From Paenibacillus radicis (ex Xue et al. 2023) (GTDB lineage Bacteria > Bacillota > Bacilli > Paenibacillales > NBRC-103111), in assembly GCF_024722015.1 (NCBI RefSeq), contig NZ_JANQBD010000023.1, positions 1-64,000 on the forward strand: a stretch of 64,000 bases of DNA. The letters run 5' to 3'. Each line of letters opens with the position of its first letter. Positions within the stretch are counted from its first letter, which is position 1. The notes under the pieces are model-generated. The model saw only the letters and a program-made list of their open reading frames with translations, was not told where the DNA came from and searched no databases. Positions 24,027 to 33,167 of this stretch are shown piece by piece. Position numbers and translations under genes: made by a program.

Positions 24027-25760
24027 CTATTGAGTAAACACCCCAAGCAATCGTTTGGAGTCACCCGCAGGTGTTGAGAACCATTCATACAGCTTAATCG
24101 TTAATGGACGTTCCAACTGCTCGGAAGTCGCGTCCAGCATAATGTTATTTTCACCTGTTATAAGACGGTTAGCACCGATAAAGCTAATTTGCTTTGTTCC
24201 TATCAAATTATTCGTAGTGTTGTAGATTTCCAACTGCAGCTTGGAGAAGCTTGCATCAACCTGTATTTGCTCGGCCCTTTTCAATTCAAGATCAAATCTG
24301 GCTTTGTACGAATAAGTCATATCACCTTTACGATTATACAAAGGTGAAACTGTCCAATAATTGATTTTCGCATCAAACGGATACACGCTGAACTTATCGT
24401 TGCCATCCATTTGCTGCAGGTTAATTCCGTATGCCGCAATTGTTGTTTTGTATGGCGCAGCTTTTTGTGTATCATTGACTCTTATGACCAGACCTGTGCC
24501 CTTTTCAGAAGCCGGAAGTGTATAAGCATAGTTGATAACTAATCCAGAATTTGGCAATATTCGCTGAGTTGCTATGTTTTGGCGATTACCTGTATAGGTA
24601 AATCCGTCGGAGCTTACCAGATCGGTTTGGAATACAGGAACAGCTATTGGCTGATCGCTCTTATTAAAGAGCTTGAATTTAGCAGTAACACTCTTGGACC
24701 CTTCGTCTTCATTGTCATTCATGTGCATTTCAACTACGGAAACATTTAAATTCGGATGAATTAACTCACTCAACGTATCAAATTTCATCGTCTCCCCCAT
24801 TTGGTAAGATGAATATGATGCCGGTGCGGAAACATTAGGTAGAAGTATGCTCAATCTGCCAACATTGTATTTGACCGTTACGGGCTGTCCTCCTTGACCA
24901 CCACTCGATTGTGAGAACTGTTCAGGTGTCAATACATTGATGCTGGACAATACAGTGTCATTATCCGTAGGGACGGCATAGTGAATATATTTTTTTTCAT
25001 TAGCCTCAAGGATAATCTCGTCTTGTTCAATTTTTTTACCTGAAAAGGACTGGGTTTCCGACTTACCGTCAATTACAAATTCAGGAAGTTTTTCACGCTG
25101 CTGAGCAGGATTCGTTACCAGAAATTGAACGACCTGAACCGTTCCCTTATCCGTTACTTCCTTCTCAATGCTAACCGGCTGGTATTGAAGCGGTGAAAGC
25201 AAGGATGGAACCGCAAACGGTTCGCCCCACTTCTTAACTGCTGCAGGATTCGTAATGGGCATGTCACTGCCCTTCCAAGCTTGACCATTGATAGGTACGG
25301 CTACCATTAAAGTTTCCTTCTTCGGGTACACATAATAGTCTACATCGGTCCAGTTAACCTCAGACAGAGTAACTGTATCCGTACGATCAATATCGCTCAA
25401 ATAGCTCAGCTCAGTATTGGCCTTAGGCTGAATGGACTTAGGATTCGAGGCGCTTGCCTGCAAAATATATTCCACGCCTTCATTCGTTTTCACACGCACC
25501 TCATATTCCGGTACACGGGAGATAGAGGAACCGTTATTCCTCATTCTTACTATAACGCCAATCCTCGTTCCTCCCAACACATGTTCGTTCAAAACACTCT
25601 TAATCTCCACACTCATAATATCATTAAGCTGATAGGTTGTGCTCCCAAGTGCTTCTGCAGCACTGTCTACTGGTTCTGCTGCTATAGCTGCATAGCTTGA
25701 TGTCATTAGTGAAGTAGATATAACTACAGATGCTACTGTCTTTTTCCAATTTATTTTCAC
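24027..25760 (-). CDS. Large secreted protein of the RND efflux operon
   Basis: The 577-aa product has a signal peptide (KKTVASVVISTSLMTSSYAA, cut near AIAAEP) and then at least four Ig-like beta-sandwich-style segments with repeated N-x-G/S-x-x-x-x-x-P-x-F/Y patterns, such as VIVRMRNNGSSISRVPEYEV and AKFKLFNKSDQPIAVPVFQT. It ends in LTIKLYEWFSTPAGDSKRLLG. The protein made from 33160-30995 has the same layout and a similar ending, so the two look like distant paralogues. It is the last gene after an RND pump and an HlyD-like adaptor on the same strand, only 26 bases from the adaptor. Its role, perhaps a periplasm-equivalent or wall-bound partner, is inference. Confidence 0.75.
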   Translation of the reverse strand: MKINWKKTVASVVISTSLMTSSYAAIAAEPVDSAAEALGSTTYQLNDIMSVEIKSVLNEHVLGGTRIGVIVRMRNNGSSISRVPEYEVRVKTNEGVEYILQASASNPKSIQPKANTELSYLSDIDRTDTVTLSEVNWTDVDYYVYPKKETLMVAVPINGQAWKGSDMPITNPAAVKKWGEPFAVPSLLSPLQYQPVSIEKEVTDKGTVQVVQFLVTNPAQQREKLPEFVIDGKSETQSFSGKKIEQDEIILEANEKKYIHYAVPTDNDTVLSSINVLTPEQFSQSSGGQGGQPVTVKYNVGRLSILLPNVSAPASYSSYQMGETMKFDTLSELIHPNLNVSVVEMHMNDNEDEGSKSVTAKFKLFNKSDQPIAVPVFQTDLVSSDGFTYTGNRQNIATQRILPNSGLVINYAYTLPASEKGTGLVIRVNDTQKAAPYKTTIAAYGINLQQMDGNDKFSVYPFDAKINYWTVSPLYNRKGDMTYSYKARFDLELKRAEQIQVDASFSKLQLEIYNTTNNLIGTKQISFIGANRLITGENNIMLDATSEQLERPLTIKLYEWFSTPAGDSKRLLGVFTQ

Positions 25761-25785
25761 TTGTTTCTCCTCCAGTTAGTAGAAA

Positions 25786-27036
25786 TTATTTCGCTAATTG
25801 AACTTTTTCTTTATCCTTCAGCTGATTTTGTCCGAATATGATTAGCTGTTCCCCTTCCTTAACCCCGGAAAGCACCTCTTGATTTGTTTCATTCAAGCGT
25901 CCCAGCTGTACCTTGCGTTTCTCTGCCGTGTCGCCCACAAGCACGAATACGAAAGTATCCCCGCCTTCGCGCACCACACTTAGTGTTGGTACTGTAATAA
26001 CCACTTCGTCCTTCTCCTCTGTCAATAAAAGCTGTACCTTGCTGCCTGGTTTAAGCTTCGTATTTGCATTAGGTACTTCCAGCTCTAACGAGTAAGATTT
26101 CGATTGAGTGCTCATAACATTAGCTAAGTAGCTGACCGTTCCTTTTAGCTTTTCTGTGCTGCCGGGAATATAAAAGCTCAATTCGTTTTTGCCGCGAACT
26201 AATGCAGCAGACGCCTCAGTTAATTCAGCTTTAATTTTAATAGGGTCCAACTGTTGAACCTGTGCGGCTCTAAACCCACCGGACAAGCTCATGCCCACCT
26301 CGATAGGGAGCTCAGTTAACACACCGCTGACAGGAGCTTTTAGCTCCAGATTGTCTAAAGTACGATCAGCTTCGCGAACAGAAAGAGTGGATGATTCCAT
26401 TTGAGTTTCCAGTTGTGACAAAGAATTTGTTGTTTCCAAAGTATTCAGCTTATTTTTGGCGCTTTCCAAATCCAGCTTGATGTTGTTGAACTGCGTTTCC
26501 ATTTGATCTAATTGGAACTTGGTAATAAGACCCAAATCATAGTCATTGCGTGCTTTGCTGTAATTTTTTTCGGCGTCTTTTACGGCTGTCTCTGTTTTAG
26601 TTACGGCATTTTGCAAATCAACCTTTGAGTTAGCCAAATCTTCCTTGGCTTTTGTCAGCTGCTGAGAGGCACTCTTTACACCCAGGACTCCTCTTTGCTT
26701 TTGCAATTGCACATCAGTAGGGTCCAGCTTAACAATAACTTCACCCTTTTGAACGGAATCTCCACGTTTCTTATAAATTTCCAGCACATCGCCATTTACT
26801 TTCGTTACTATATCCATGGAGATTGAAGAAACAATGTCAGCAACTTGCTCCTGTGGATCTCCAATTGACTTTTTAGAAATCTTATCTACCTTTACCGTCT
26901 TTAAGACCGTTTCTGCAGCATTTGGCTGTGGCTGGGCAGCCGGACTGGTGCAGCCTGTTATTAGAGCTGCGCTCAAGACAACGGCACCCACCACTTTCGT
27001 ACTTTGTTTAACTGTATTCATGAGTGTCAAGTTCAT
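25786..27036 (-). CDS. HlyD/RND-type efflux adaptor lipoprotein
   Basis: The 416-aa product is a lipoprotein (lipobox ALITGC at about residues 25-30), with a split barrel-sandwich/lipoyl domain (VNGDVLEIYKKRGDSVQKGEV at the front, ELKAPVSGVLTELPIEVGMSL at the back), a long helical hairpin between (about 125-225) and a membrane-proximal domain at the end. Adaptors of this type join an inner pump to an outer part. Here, in a monoderm cell, it must span the membrane-wall gap. AAAGGAGA precedes the ATG. It lies 37 bases after the RND gene, so they form one operon. Confidence 0.88.
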   Translation of the reverse strand: MNLTLMNTVKQSTKVVGAVVLSAALITGCTSPAAQPQPNAAETVLKTVKVDKISKKSIGDPQEQVADIVSSISMDIVTKVNGDVLEIYKKRGDSVQKGEVIVKLDPTDVQLQKQRGVLGVKSASQQLTKAKEDLANSKVDLQNAVTKTETAVKDAEKNYSKARNDYDLGLITKFQLDQMETQFNNIKLDLESAKNKLNTLETTNSLSQLETQMESSTLSVREADRTLDNLELKAPVSGVLTELPIEVGMSLSGGFRAAQVQQLDPIKIKAELTEASAALVRGKNELSFYIPGSTEKLKGTVSYLANVMSTQSKSYSLELEVPNANTKLKPGSKVQLLLTEEKDEVVITVPTLSVVREGGDTFVFVLVGDTAEKRKVQLGRLNETNQEVLSGVKEGEQLIIFGQNQLKDKEKVQLAK

Positions 27037-27073
27037 TTGCCGATTCTCCTTTTCCTTATATCCCTAATAGTTA

Positions 27074-30000
27074 TTAGTGTGTAACGGGAGCTGACTGGGA
27101 TGCAGACTCAGTATCCGCTTGATTCTTTTTATTAACTAGTCTTGATGCTCTGCGTTTTAATCCTTCTATTAATTCATAAACAATCGGTACAACAAGCAAA
27201 GTAAGGAAGGTTGAAGTTGTCAAGCCGCCGATAACAACAACCGCCAAGCCCTTCGAAATAATTGTACCTTTGGATAATCCAAGTCCTAGTGGTGTAAGAG
27301 CCAGAACAGTAGCTCCCGCTGTCATTATAATCGGTCTCAAGCGTGTCATTCCCGCTTCTACTAAAGCATCACGAACGCTGTAACCAGCTTCACGCAGCTG
27401 CTGCACGCGGTCTACAAGTACAATCGCATTCGTTACAACGACACCTATAAGCATTAGGAAGCCGATCAAGGATGTAATGTTTATCGATTCTTTAGTGAAT
27501 AGAAGCCCGAACAAACCGCCGATCGCCGCAAGAGGAAGCGAGAATAGTATCGCGAACGGCGCGCTCGCATTACCAAAAGCAAGCACCATAACCAAATATA
27601 CAATAAATATGGAAGCACCCATGGCAATAAACATTTCACCAAAGCTCTTCTGAATATCGTCAGTTACCCCTTTAACTTCAGTCCGGACGCCCGAAGGAAG
27701 CTCTACCGATTTTAGAGCAGCAGCAACCTTCTGACTGACGCCTCCCTTATCCACATTATCAATTTTGGCCGTTACACTGACGATCTGTTCTTGCGCTTCA
27801 CGACCGATAGCCACTGGCGCATCGATTTGGCGTATTTTTGCAATATCATTAATGGAAACTGTCAAGCCAGTCGCCGTTTTGATCGTAAACTGACCCACCT
27901 TTTCAATGGAATCTTTAAAGCGGGAGTCCAGCATTACCTTCGTTTCATAAGTAATATTATCAAACTTCAGGTCACCGATCGCTTCTTCAGCCAACCAACT
28001 GCGAACAGTCTCCATTATTTGTGGTGAGGTTAATCCATACATTCTCGCTTTATTTTGATCAACCGTAATTTCTACCTCTGTTTTGGATTCACTTAGACTA
28101 TCTTTAATATCAATCAACTCAGGGAATTCTTTCATTTTCTCTCTTACCGCTGCTGCACCCGCCTTTAATTGGTTAAGATCCTCGCCTTTCAAGGCGTAAG
28201 AGAAATCCGCTCCTCCACTAGGAGGCCCTCCGGAAAGCAGCATTACTTCAACATTCGCACTTTTTGGTACTGCATATTCGATGTTTAGTTTTAAATCTTT
28301 CACAACCTTCTTAGCATCCGAAGCTTTGGAAACTTCAGCAAAAAACTGAGAACGGTATGGAATCCGGTCCGAACCGCCATTGTAGCCCGTTAGTGATTCG
28401 ATATATACAAAGGTGGGCTTTCCGGCAGAATCTTTTGACTCTCGCATCATGGCTTCAATTTCTTTTACTTTGGCGTCCATCGTTTCCAATTTCGTTTCAC
28501 GTGGCATTTTGATCGTAACCTGCATTAATTTATCTGCTTCACTCTCCGGCATAAAGCCTACTGCCAAGTTAGGAATAGTCACAACAAGTGTTACTATAAA
28601 CATGAGGAATGCAAGCAAAAGTGTTTTAATTCTGTTTTTTAGCGACCAGTTCAATGCTTTTTTATAAGTTAATGCCATTTTTCCTACATGATTTTCATCG
28701 TGATGAGGAATTTTCTTACTGTTCATTACCAAAAGCTTAGCTAGCATAGGAATTACCGTTAATGCCACAATCAAAGAAGACATCAGGGCACATACCAGGG
28801 TAATCGCGAAGGGCCGGAATACTTCTCCGAGCACGCCGCTTACCATAGCAATCGGTGCGAATACCCCTACCGTAGTAATAGTAGAAGATGTAATCGCTGA
28901 GGCTACCTGCTTAGTCGCCAGCTTGATGACAGATTCATTACGATCCTGCGCTTTCAATAGCTGGCTGTATATATTTTCAATAACGACTATACTATCATCT
29001 ACGACCCGGCCTACGGCAATCGCCATACCGCCCAAGGTCATAATGTTTAATGAAATATTAAGTGGAGCCATTAACAATAGCGTCGTTAAAATAGATAAAG
29101 GAATGGAGACCAATACGATCAAGGTCATACGAATATTTCTTAAAAAGAGTAAGATCATTACGGAAGCCAGAATGGCACCAAGCGAACCTTCCTGTAACAT
29201 TCCGCGTACCGAATCTTTAACATCAACCGCAGAGTTGTAAATGGTATGGAACGTAATATTCGGATAAGCTGTCTTCCATTGTGCCATTAGCTTATCTGCA
29301 TCATCGGCAAATTGTACGGCATTAGCATTTTTTGTTTTAAATAAATGGATCCCAATCGCCGGCTTGCCGTCCAATCTTGAAATGAAGGTTGATTCTTGAA
29401 TCGCTTCTATTTTGGCAAACTGCTTCAGCAGCAGCGTGTCACCAGATGGTGCGCTGATTTTCATATTTTCCAAATTGTAAATTGTGTTCAATTCCGTTTT
29501 TACACGAACCATTTGTGTATTTCCACTAAAATCAACGGATCCCGTAGGACTTGACATCAATGCAGCCTTGATGCTGCCTGCAACCTGTGCCGGTGTAAGG
29601 CCATAGTTGTTAATTGAGTTGGCATCGAGTTTTAGGGTTAATACCGCCTCCTGATTCCCGATCGAATCGACATGGTCAATCCCTTTGATACCGTTAAAGC
29701 CTGGTAAAATAACGTCTTTGTATACTTTATCAAGATCATTCTGGTTCATACCGTTATTGGCATAGGCCGACAAGTAATAAACCGGTTCCGATGCAAAGCC
29801 CATGGTAGCTACTTTAGGCTTTTCGGAGCTTTGTGGCAGCTTAACGTTAGAAATCAAGCTTTCAACATCTTTCTTAACATCATCGGGCTTCTTGTCTTGC
29901 TCCAGCTCGATAACCACCTGAGAAAAATTGTCGCTTGAGTTAGAGGTTAATTTCTTAATCCCTTCCAAGCTGGCAATCGCTTTTTCAAGCGGCTTTGTTA

Positions 30001-30187
30001 CATCCTCCAGCACATCTTTAGGCGGCGCTGTATATTGGGTCGTAACGATGACAACCGGGAACGTAATGTCCGGCATACTTTCCATCTTGAGCGTGGTCGC
30101 TGCATAGGTCCCGCCCCCAAACAGCAGCAGAATCAAAATGATAACGGCTGCGACGTTTTTCATCGAAAACTCAGTTAACTTATTCAT
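27074..30187 (-). CDS. RND-family efflux pump, SwrC-like
   Basis: The 1037-aa product is a hydrophobe/amphiphile RND transporter. It has the usual twelve membrane helices in two halves with two large outside loops, the proton-relay Asp pair in G-R-V-V-D-D-S-I-V-V-I-E-N at about residue 392, and the second-half motif L-I-G-V-V-V-T-N-A-I-V-L-V-D. Among Gram-positives, B. subtilis SwrC/YerP has this form and exports surfactin. The substrate is unknown here. The order regulator, pump, adaptor, secreted protein suggests one transcript. A MarR/GbsR-type gene lies 89 bases upstream and probably controls it. Confidence 0.92.
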   Translation of the reverse strand: MNKLTEFSMKNVAAVIILILLLFGGGTYAATTLKMESMPDITFPVVIVTTQYTAPPKDVLEDVTKPLEKAIASLEGIKKLTSNSSDNFSQVVIELEQDKKPDDVKKDVESLISNVKLPQSSEKPKVATMGFASEPVYYLSAYANNGMNQNDLDKVYKDVILPGFNGIKGIDHVDSIGNQEAVLTLKLDANSINNYGLTPAQVAGSIKAALMSSPTGSVDFSGNTQMVRVKTELNTIYNLENMKISAPSGDTLLLKQFAKIEAIQESTFISRLDGKPAIGIHLFKTKNANAVQFADDADKLMAQWKTAYPNITFHTIYNSAVDVKDSVRGMLQEGSLGAILASVMILLFLRNIRMTLIVLVSIPLSILTTLLLMAPLNISLNIMTLGGMAIAVGRVVDDSIVVIENIYSQLLKAQDRNESVIKLATKQVASAITSSTITTVGVFAPIAMVSGVLGEVFRPFAITLVCALMSSLIVALTVIPMLAKLLVMNSKKIPHHDENHVGKMALTYKKALNWSLKNRIKTLLLAFLMFIVTLVVTIPNLAVGFMPESEADKLMQVTIKMPRETKLETMDAKVKEIEAMMRESKDSAGKPTFVYIESLTGYNGGSDRIPYRSQFFAEVSKASDAKKVVKDLKLNIEYAVPKSANVEVMLLSGGPPSGGADFSYALKGEDLNQLKAGAAAVREKMKEFPELIDIKDSLSESKTEVEITVDQNKARMYGLTSPQIMETVRSWLAEEAIGDLKFDNITYETKVMLDSRFKDSIEKVGQFTIKTATGLTVSINDIAKIRQIDAPVAIGREAQEQIVSVTAKIDNVDKGGVSQKVAAALKSVELPSGVRTEVKGVTDDIQKSFGEMFIAMGASIFIVYLVMVLAFGNASAPFAILFSLPLAAIGGLFGLLFTKESINITSLIGFLMLIGVVVTNAIVLVDRVQQLREAGYSVRDALVEAGMTRLRPIIMTAGATVLALTPLGLGLSKGTIISKGLAVVVIGGLTTSTFLTLLVVPIVYELIEGLKRRASRLVNKKNQADTESASQSAPVTH

Positions 30188-30275
30188 CTCTCTACTCCTC
30201 CATTACTTTTGCTGACTTTTTAGACGAAGCTTTTTTGGCTACCCCTTCAATTTTATTATTAAAAAATAGGAATAT

Positions 30276-30800
30276 TTATTCACTTGGTGGAAACAGCCGT
30301 TCTCGTCTTTCATTCCATTCCTCCTCCAAGCCATCCAAACGATTCAAAAACATCTGGTGCAGCTCTTTCATTTCGATAAATCTTCGTTTAGAAATGTCAT
30401 GAGATTGCCGCTCTGGCTGTTCAATATTTTCCAAGCTGTTAAACAGATGTAAAGTTGATTCAATTTGCTGCAAAACGCGCCTCATTTTAATAATGCTGTT
30501 CTGAACCGCGGTCATACTGAAATCTTCGGATATGTAATAATAATCTTTGCGGTCGCTGCTGGTAGGCAGTTTTTGGCACATTAAATGCTTTTCAAGAGTT
30601 CTCACCTGAACGCTGATTGCTGCTTTAGTGACACCGAGTTGATCCGCCATTTCTTGAAGACTGACCGGTTCCGCTGCAAAAAGCAAATAAGCAAAAATTC
30701 TCCCAACCAATGGGCTGAATCCTTCATTTTCAAAGCTCAGTGACATGTGGTCGCTCATTTGCTGCTTAAGGCTGGAAAATGAATGATCTGATGGTTTCAT
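30276..30800 (-). CDS. GbsR/MarR-type transcription regulator
   Basis: The 174-aa product has a winged helix (SLQEMADQLGVTKAAISVQV, then RTLEKHLM) and a long helical C-terminus, as in GbsR-family regulators. GbsR proteins often sense small ligands and repress adjacent export or uptake genes. GAGGGG is six bases before ATG at 30800; the frame runs further upstream to 31016 but has no site. A perfect ATCGTTAA/TTAACGAT palindrome lies 28 bases before the start and is a likely autoregulatory operator. The RND genes follow directly. Confidence 0.85.
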   Translation of the reverse strand: MKPSDHSFSSLKQQMSDHMSLSFENEGFSPLVGRIFAYLLFAAEPVSLQEMADQLGVTKAAISVQVRTLEKHLMCQKLPTSSDRKDYYYISEDFSMTAVQNSIIKMRRVLQQIESTLHLFNSLENIEQPERQSHDISKRRFIEMKELHQMFLNRLDGLEEEWNERRERLFPPSE

Positions 30801-30828
30801 AGCAATCCCCTCAATTTTGCACATTATG

Positions 30829-30852
30829 ATCGTTAAGATTGTTGTTAACGAT
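30829..30852. promoter_or_regulatory. Palindromic operator upstream of the GbsR-type gene
   Basis: ATCGTTAA and TTAACGAT form perfect 8-base arms around an 8-base spacer (GATTGTTG). It lies just before the regulator's start in AT-rich promoter-like DNA. MarR/GbsR proteins bind such dyads, so autoregulation and control of the RND operon are likely. The binding is inference from sequence and position. Confidence 0.6.
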
Positions 30853-30932
30853 AATAACATAAAACCTTTTGAAAAATGTGTCAATACATTTTTAGAAAAA
30901 TTAACCAAAGGTTCATAAATGGGACCAACCTC

Positions 30933-30981
30933 AATAAACCGCCCTGGCATGCTTATCGCATTGTCGCTAGGGCGGTTTATT
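30933..30981 (-). terminator. Terminator between the ABC and RND halves of the export locus
   Basis: AATAAACCGCCCT and AGGGCGGTTTATT arms pair over a 23-base loop. It lies 14 bases beyond the stop of the 722-aa secreted protein and before the regulator's promoter. Confidence 0.8.
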
Positions 30982-30994
30982 GTAATTTTTGTTA

Positions 30995-33160
30995 TTAATC
31001 TGTAGTTGAGAACCAATCAATTTTTTTAGTAGCCAGCAGCTTTTTCTGGCCCTGGAACGAGTCGTATATGCTGAGCTTGTACGTTTTAAGCGTTTCTAAT
31101 TTATAAATAAGATCTTGGTCACGCTCGATAATTTTAACGCCGTCGTGCTTACCCAGCTTCAACTTCGTAATGTTAACATCATCACCAGTGCTTTCAACAA
31201 TAGAGTCGCTAGTATCAAAGTCTTTAAAATCAAATTCTCTGCTAAACGTTTTATTGCCGTTTTCGTCTTCCAAACCAATAATCAACTTGCGGCCTTCTGT
31301 ATTGGATTCCATCAATAAATTTTTGGTTAGTTCATAATTAAAGGTGAGCTTCAGTTGGCCTTGCAGCAACCAGGTGTTAATATGGTTCATTGAGAACGTA
31401 TACGGCAATATGTCCACATTCATCAAATCATCCTGAACAGTCCGATTTTCGTTAGGAAGCCAGAAAGCTGCGGCATTAACATAAGCATCGGGTACGGCAT
31501 CTTTCTCGGTATATTTATCGTCCGTCACTGCTTCCCCTATCATAATATGCACATTGGAGGACTGGAAGCCTCTAGGGAGCGTTCCAGATAGAAACAATAA
31601 GGCAGAGGCGTTAGGACCGATCTTTTTCTTAATTTCTGATACAGCTGCAGGATATACGGTACCATCCGTCGTCTTGAATTGAGCGACCAGCTTGGAAATA
31701 TCCGTGAATCGTTTCTCCAGATTCGTAGCTTCAAGCTGAACAGTGAAAATATCGGCTGTGTCACCTGAGTAGGTTTTGATGCTTCTTACGTTGTAGCTCG
31801 CATTGCGCCCTACGTTTGTCATCTTGTGAGTTTCTCCGACATTCAGATAAGGGATATTCAGCAGCTCGGAGCTATGCGCAAACTCCAACAGCTCCTCCTT
31901 TTCCGTTTCACTTGTCTTCTCCTCAAGAACGAGCTTAACTGTAGTAAATTCATAGGTGTAAGGCATTTTTCCAATGAATTGAAAATTAGCCGAAGCCCCT
32001 TTGGCCAGCCCGATCGTTTTATCCGTCTTGATCAGCTTGGCTTCTACCTTCACGTTATCATCCAGCATGAAATAACCGGCCAAATCAGGAATAGGAAGCG
32101 CCTCTACTCCCTTATTCAGCAAAGTAATATTTGCCGCCAAAATATCCTGGTCCTCCCAAGGTAAACGTTGGAACGAGTTCAGCTTGGTTGTGTAGGTACC
32201 CTTCTTGTTTGAAAAGTTATATTCAATACCTGTAGCTACCGTATCCGTAGCCGATACTGGAGGAAGCTGGAAATAAGCAATCGGCAGATTAAGCTTTAAT
32301 TCAGCAGACTCCTGGACAATTACCAGCTGCCAGCCTTCTGTACTGACGGCAATCGGAACGGAGCCGGATAGCTCCACCTCTTCTTTTACTTGAGGATTAA
32401 TGGTTAATTCCTTATTTTTCTTCGCATCCAGCGGGTACATGTATCCTTCTGCTGTACGCAGCAAGTATTGATACCCTGGAACTTTAGCAGAACGATTGCC
32501 TATATTCTCCATGTTTAAGATGACGGTTGGCGAATAGTTCTTCTCATTTTTGGTCAGAAGTACTTTTTTTATCGATGTTTTCACTTCGGTTCCAGTCATA
32601 TTAATTGCATGTGAATCATCTGCAGGTGTCACAGTCGAATAATTGTCAGGAACAGCAATATCGCCGATCTTACGTTCGAAATTGGGCTGGCTGAAATCCC
32701 ATTTTATGAATTCGAACATCAGATCATTAAGCTCTGTAGTCTCATTAAGAGCTGCGTAAAAATTTATATCCTGTACGGATTTGGCTGAAATTTTGTTTTT
32801 GTCTTTATCCTGGGGCAGTACCCGGACTGATATTTGATTACCGGACTTTGTCAGCACATGAACCCAATAATCAATGAAGAGTAAGTCGGTACTGCTTTCG
32901 TTATGGACACTCACTGTAAAAGTAACGGTCTTGCCTTTTTGCTCAGTAAGCATAATAACATTCTTCAGTTCAAAAAAACTGCCGCCGTTCAACGATACTG
33001 TCCCGAGAGATGGAGCACTGCCTGTAGATAAAGTACTTGATGAACTGCCATTTGAGGGCGGAGCTGTCGAGCTGTCAGCGGCAAATGCCGGGACAGCACT
33101 ACCGAAGCTCAGTACAGCTGCTATTAATAGTACAACGGTTGCATTCTTCTTACTTCTCAT
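30995..33160 (-). CDS. Large secreted protein of the MacB-like operon
   Basis: The 721-aa product has a signal peptide (cut near AFAADSS), a Ser/Gly-rich linker, and then five or more beta-rich segments with patterns like FTVSVHNESSTDLLFIDYWV and VILNMENIGNRSAKVPGYQY, ending in KLLATKKIDWFSTTD. It resembles the secreted protein at 24027-25760 in layout and ending. GAGGG lies 10 bases before ATG at 33160, overlapping the end of the solute-binding protein gene by a few bases' distance. Role unknown; perhaps an outside partner or cargo of the export complex. Confidence 0.75.
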   Translation of the reverse strand: MRSKKNATVVLLIAAVLSFGSAVPAFAADSSTAPPSNGSSSSTLSTGSAPSLGTVSLNGGSFFELKNVIMLTEQKGKTVTFTVSVHNESSTDLLFIDYWVHVLTKSGNQISVRVLPQDKDKNKISAKSVQDINFYAALNETTELNDLMFEFIKWDFSQPNFERKIGDIAVPDNYSTVTPADDSHAINMTGTEVKTSIKKVLLTKNEKNYSPTVILNMENIGNRSAKVPGYQYLLRTAEGYMYPLDAKKNKELTINPQVKEEVELSGSVPIAVSTEGWQLVIVQESAELKLNLPIAYFQLPPVSATDTVATGIEYNFSNKKGTYTTKLNSFQRLPWEDQDILAANITLLNKGVEALPIPDLAGYFMLDDNVKVEAKLIKTDKTIGLAKGASANFQFIGKMPYTYEFTTVKLVLEEKTSETEKEELLEFAHSSELLNIPYLNVGETHKMTNVGRNASYNVRSIKTYSGDTADIFTVQLEATNLEKRFTDISKLVAQFKTTDGTVYPAAVSEIKKKIGPNASALLFLSGTLPRGFQSSNVHIMIGEAVTDDKYTEKDAVPDAYVNAAAFWLPNENRTVQDDLMNVDILPYTFSMNHINTWLLQGQLKLTFNYELTKNLLMESNTEGRKLIIGLEDENGNKTFSREFDFKDFDTSDSIVESTGDDVNITKLKLGKHDGVKIIERDQDLIYKLETLKTYKLSIYDSFQGQKKLLATKKIDWFSTTD

Positions 33161-33167
33161 GGTGTAA

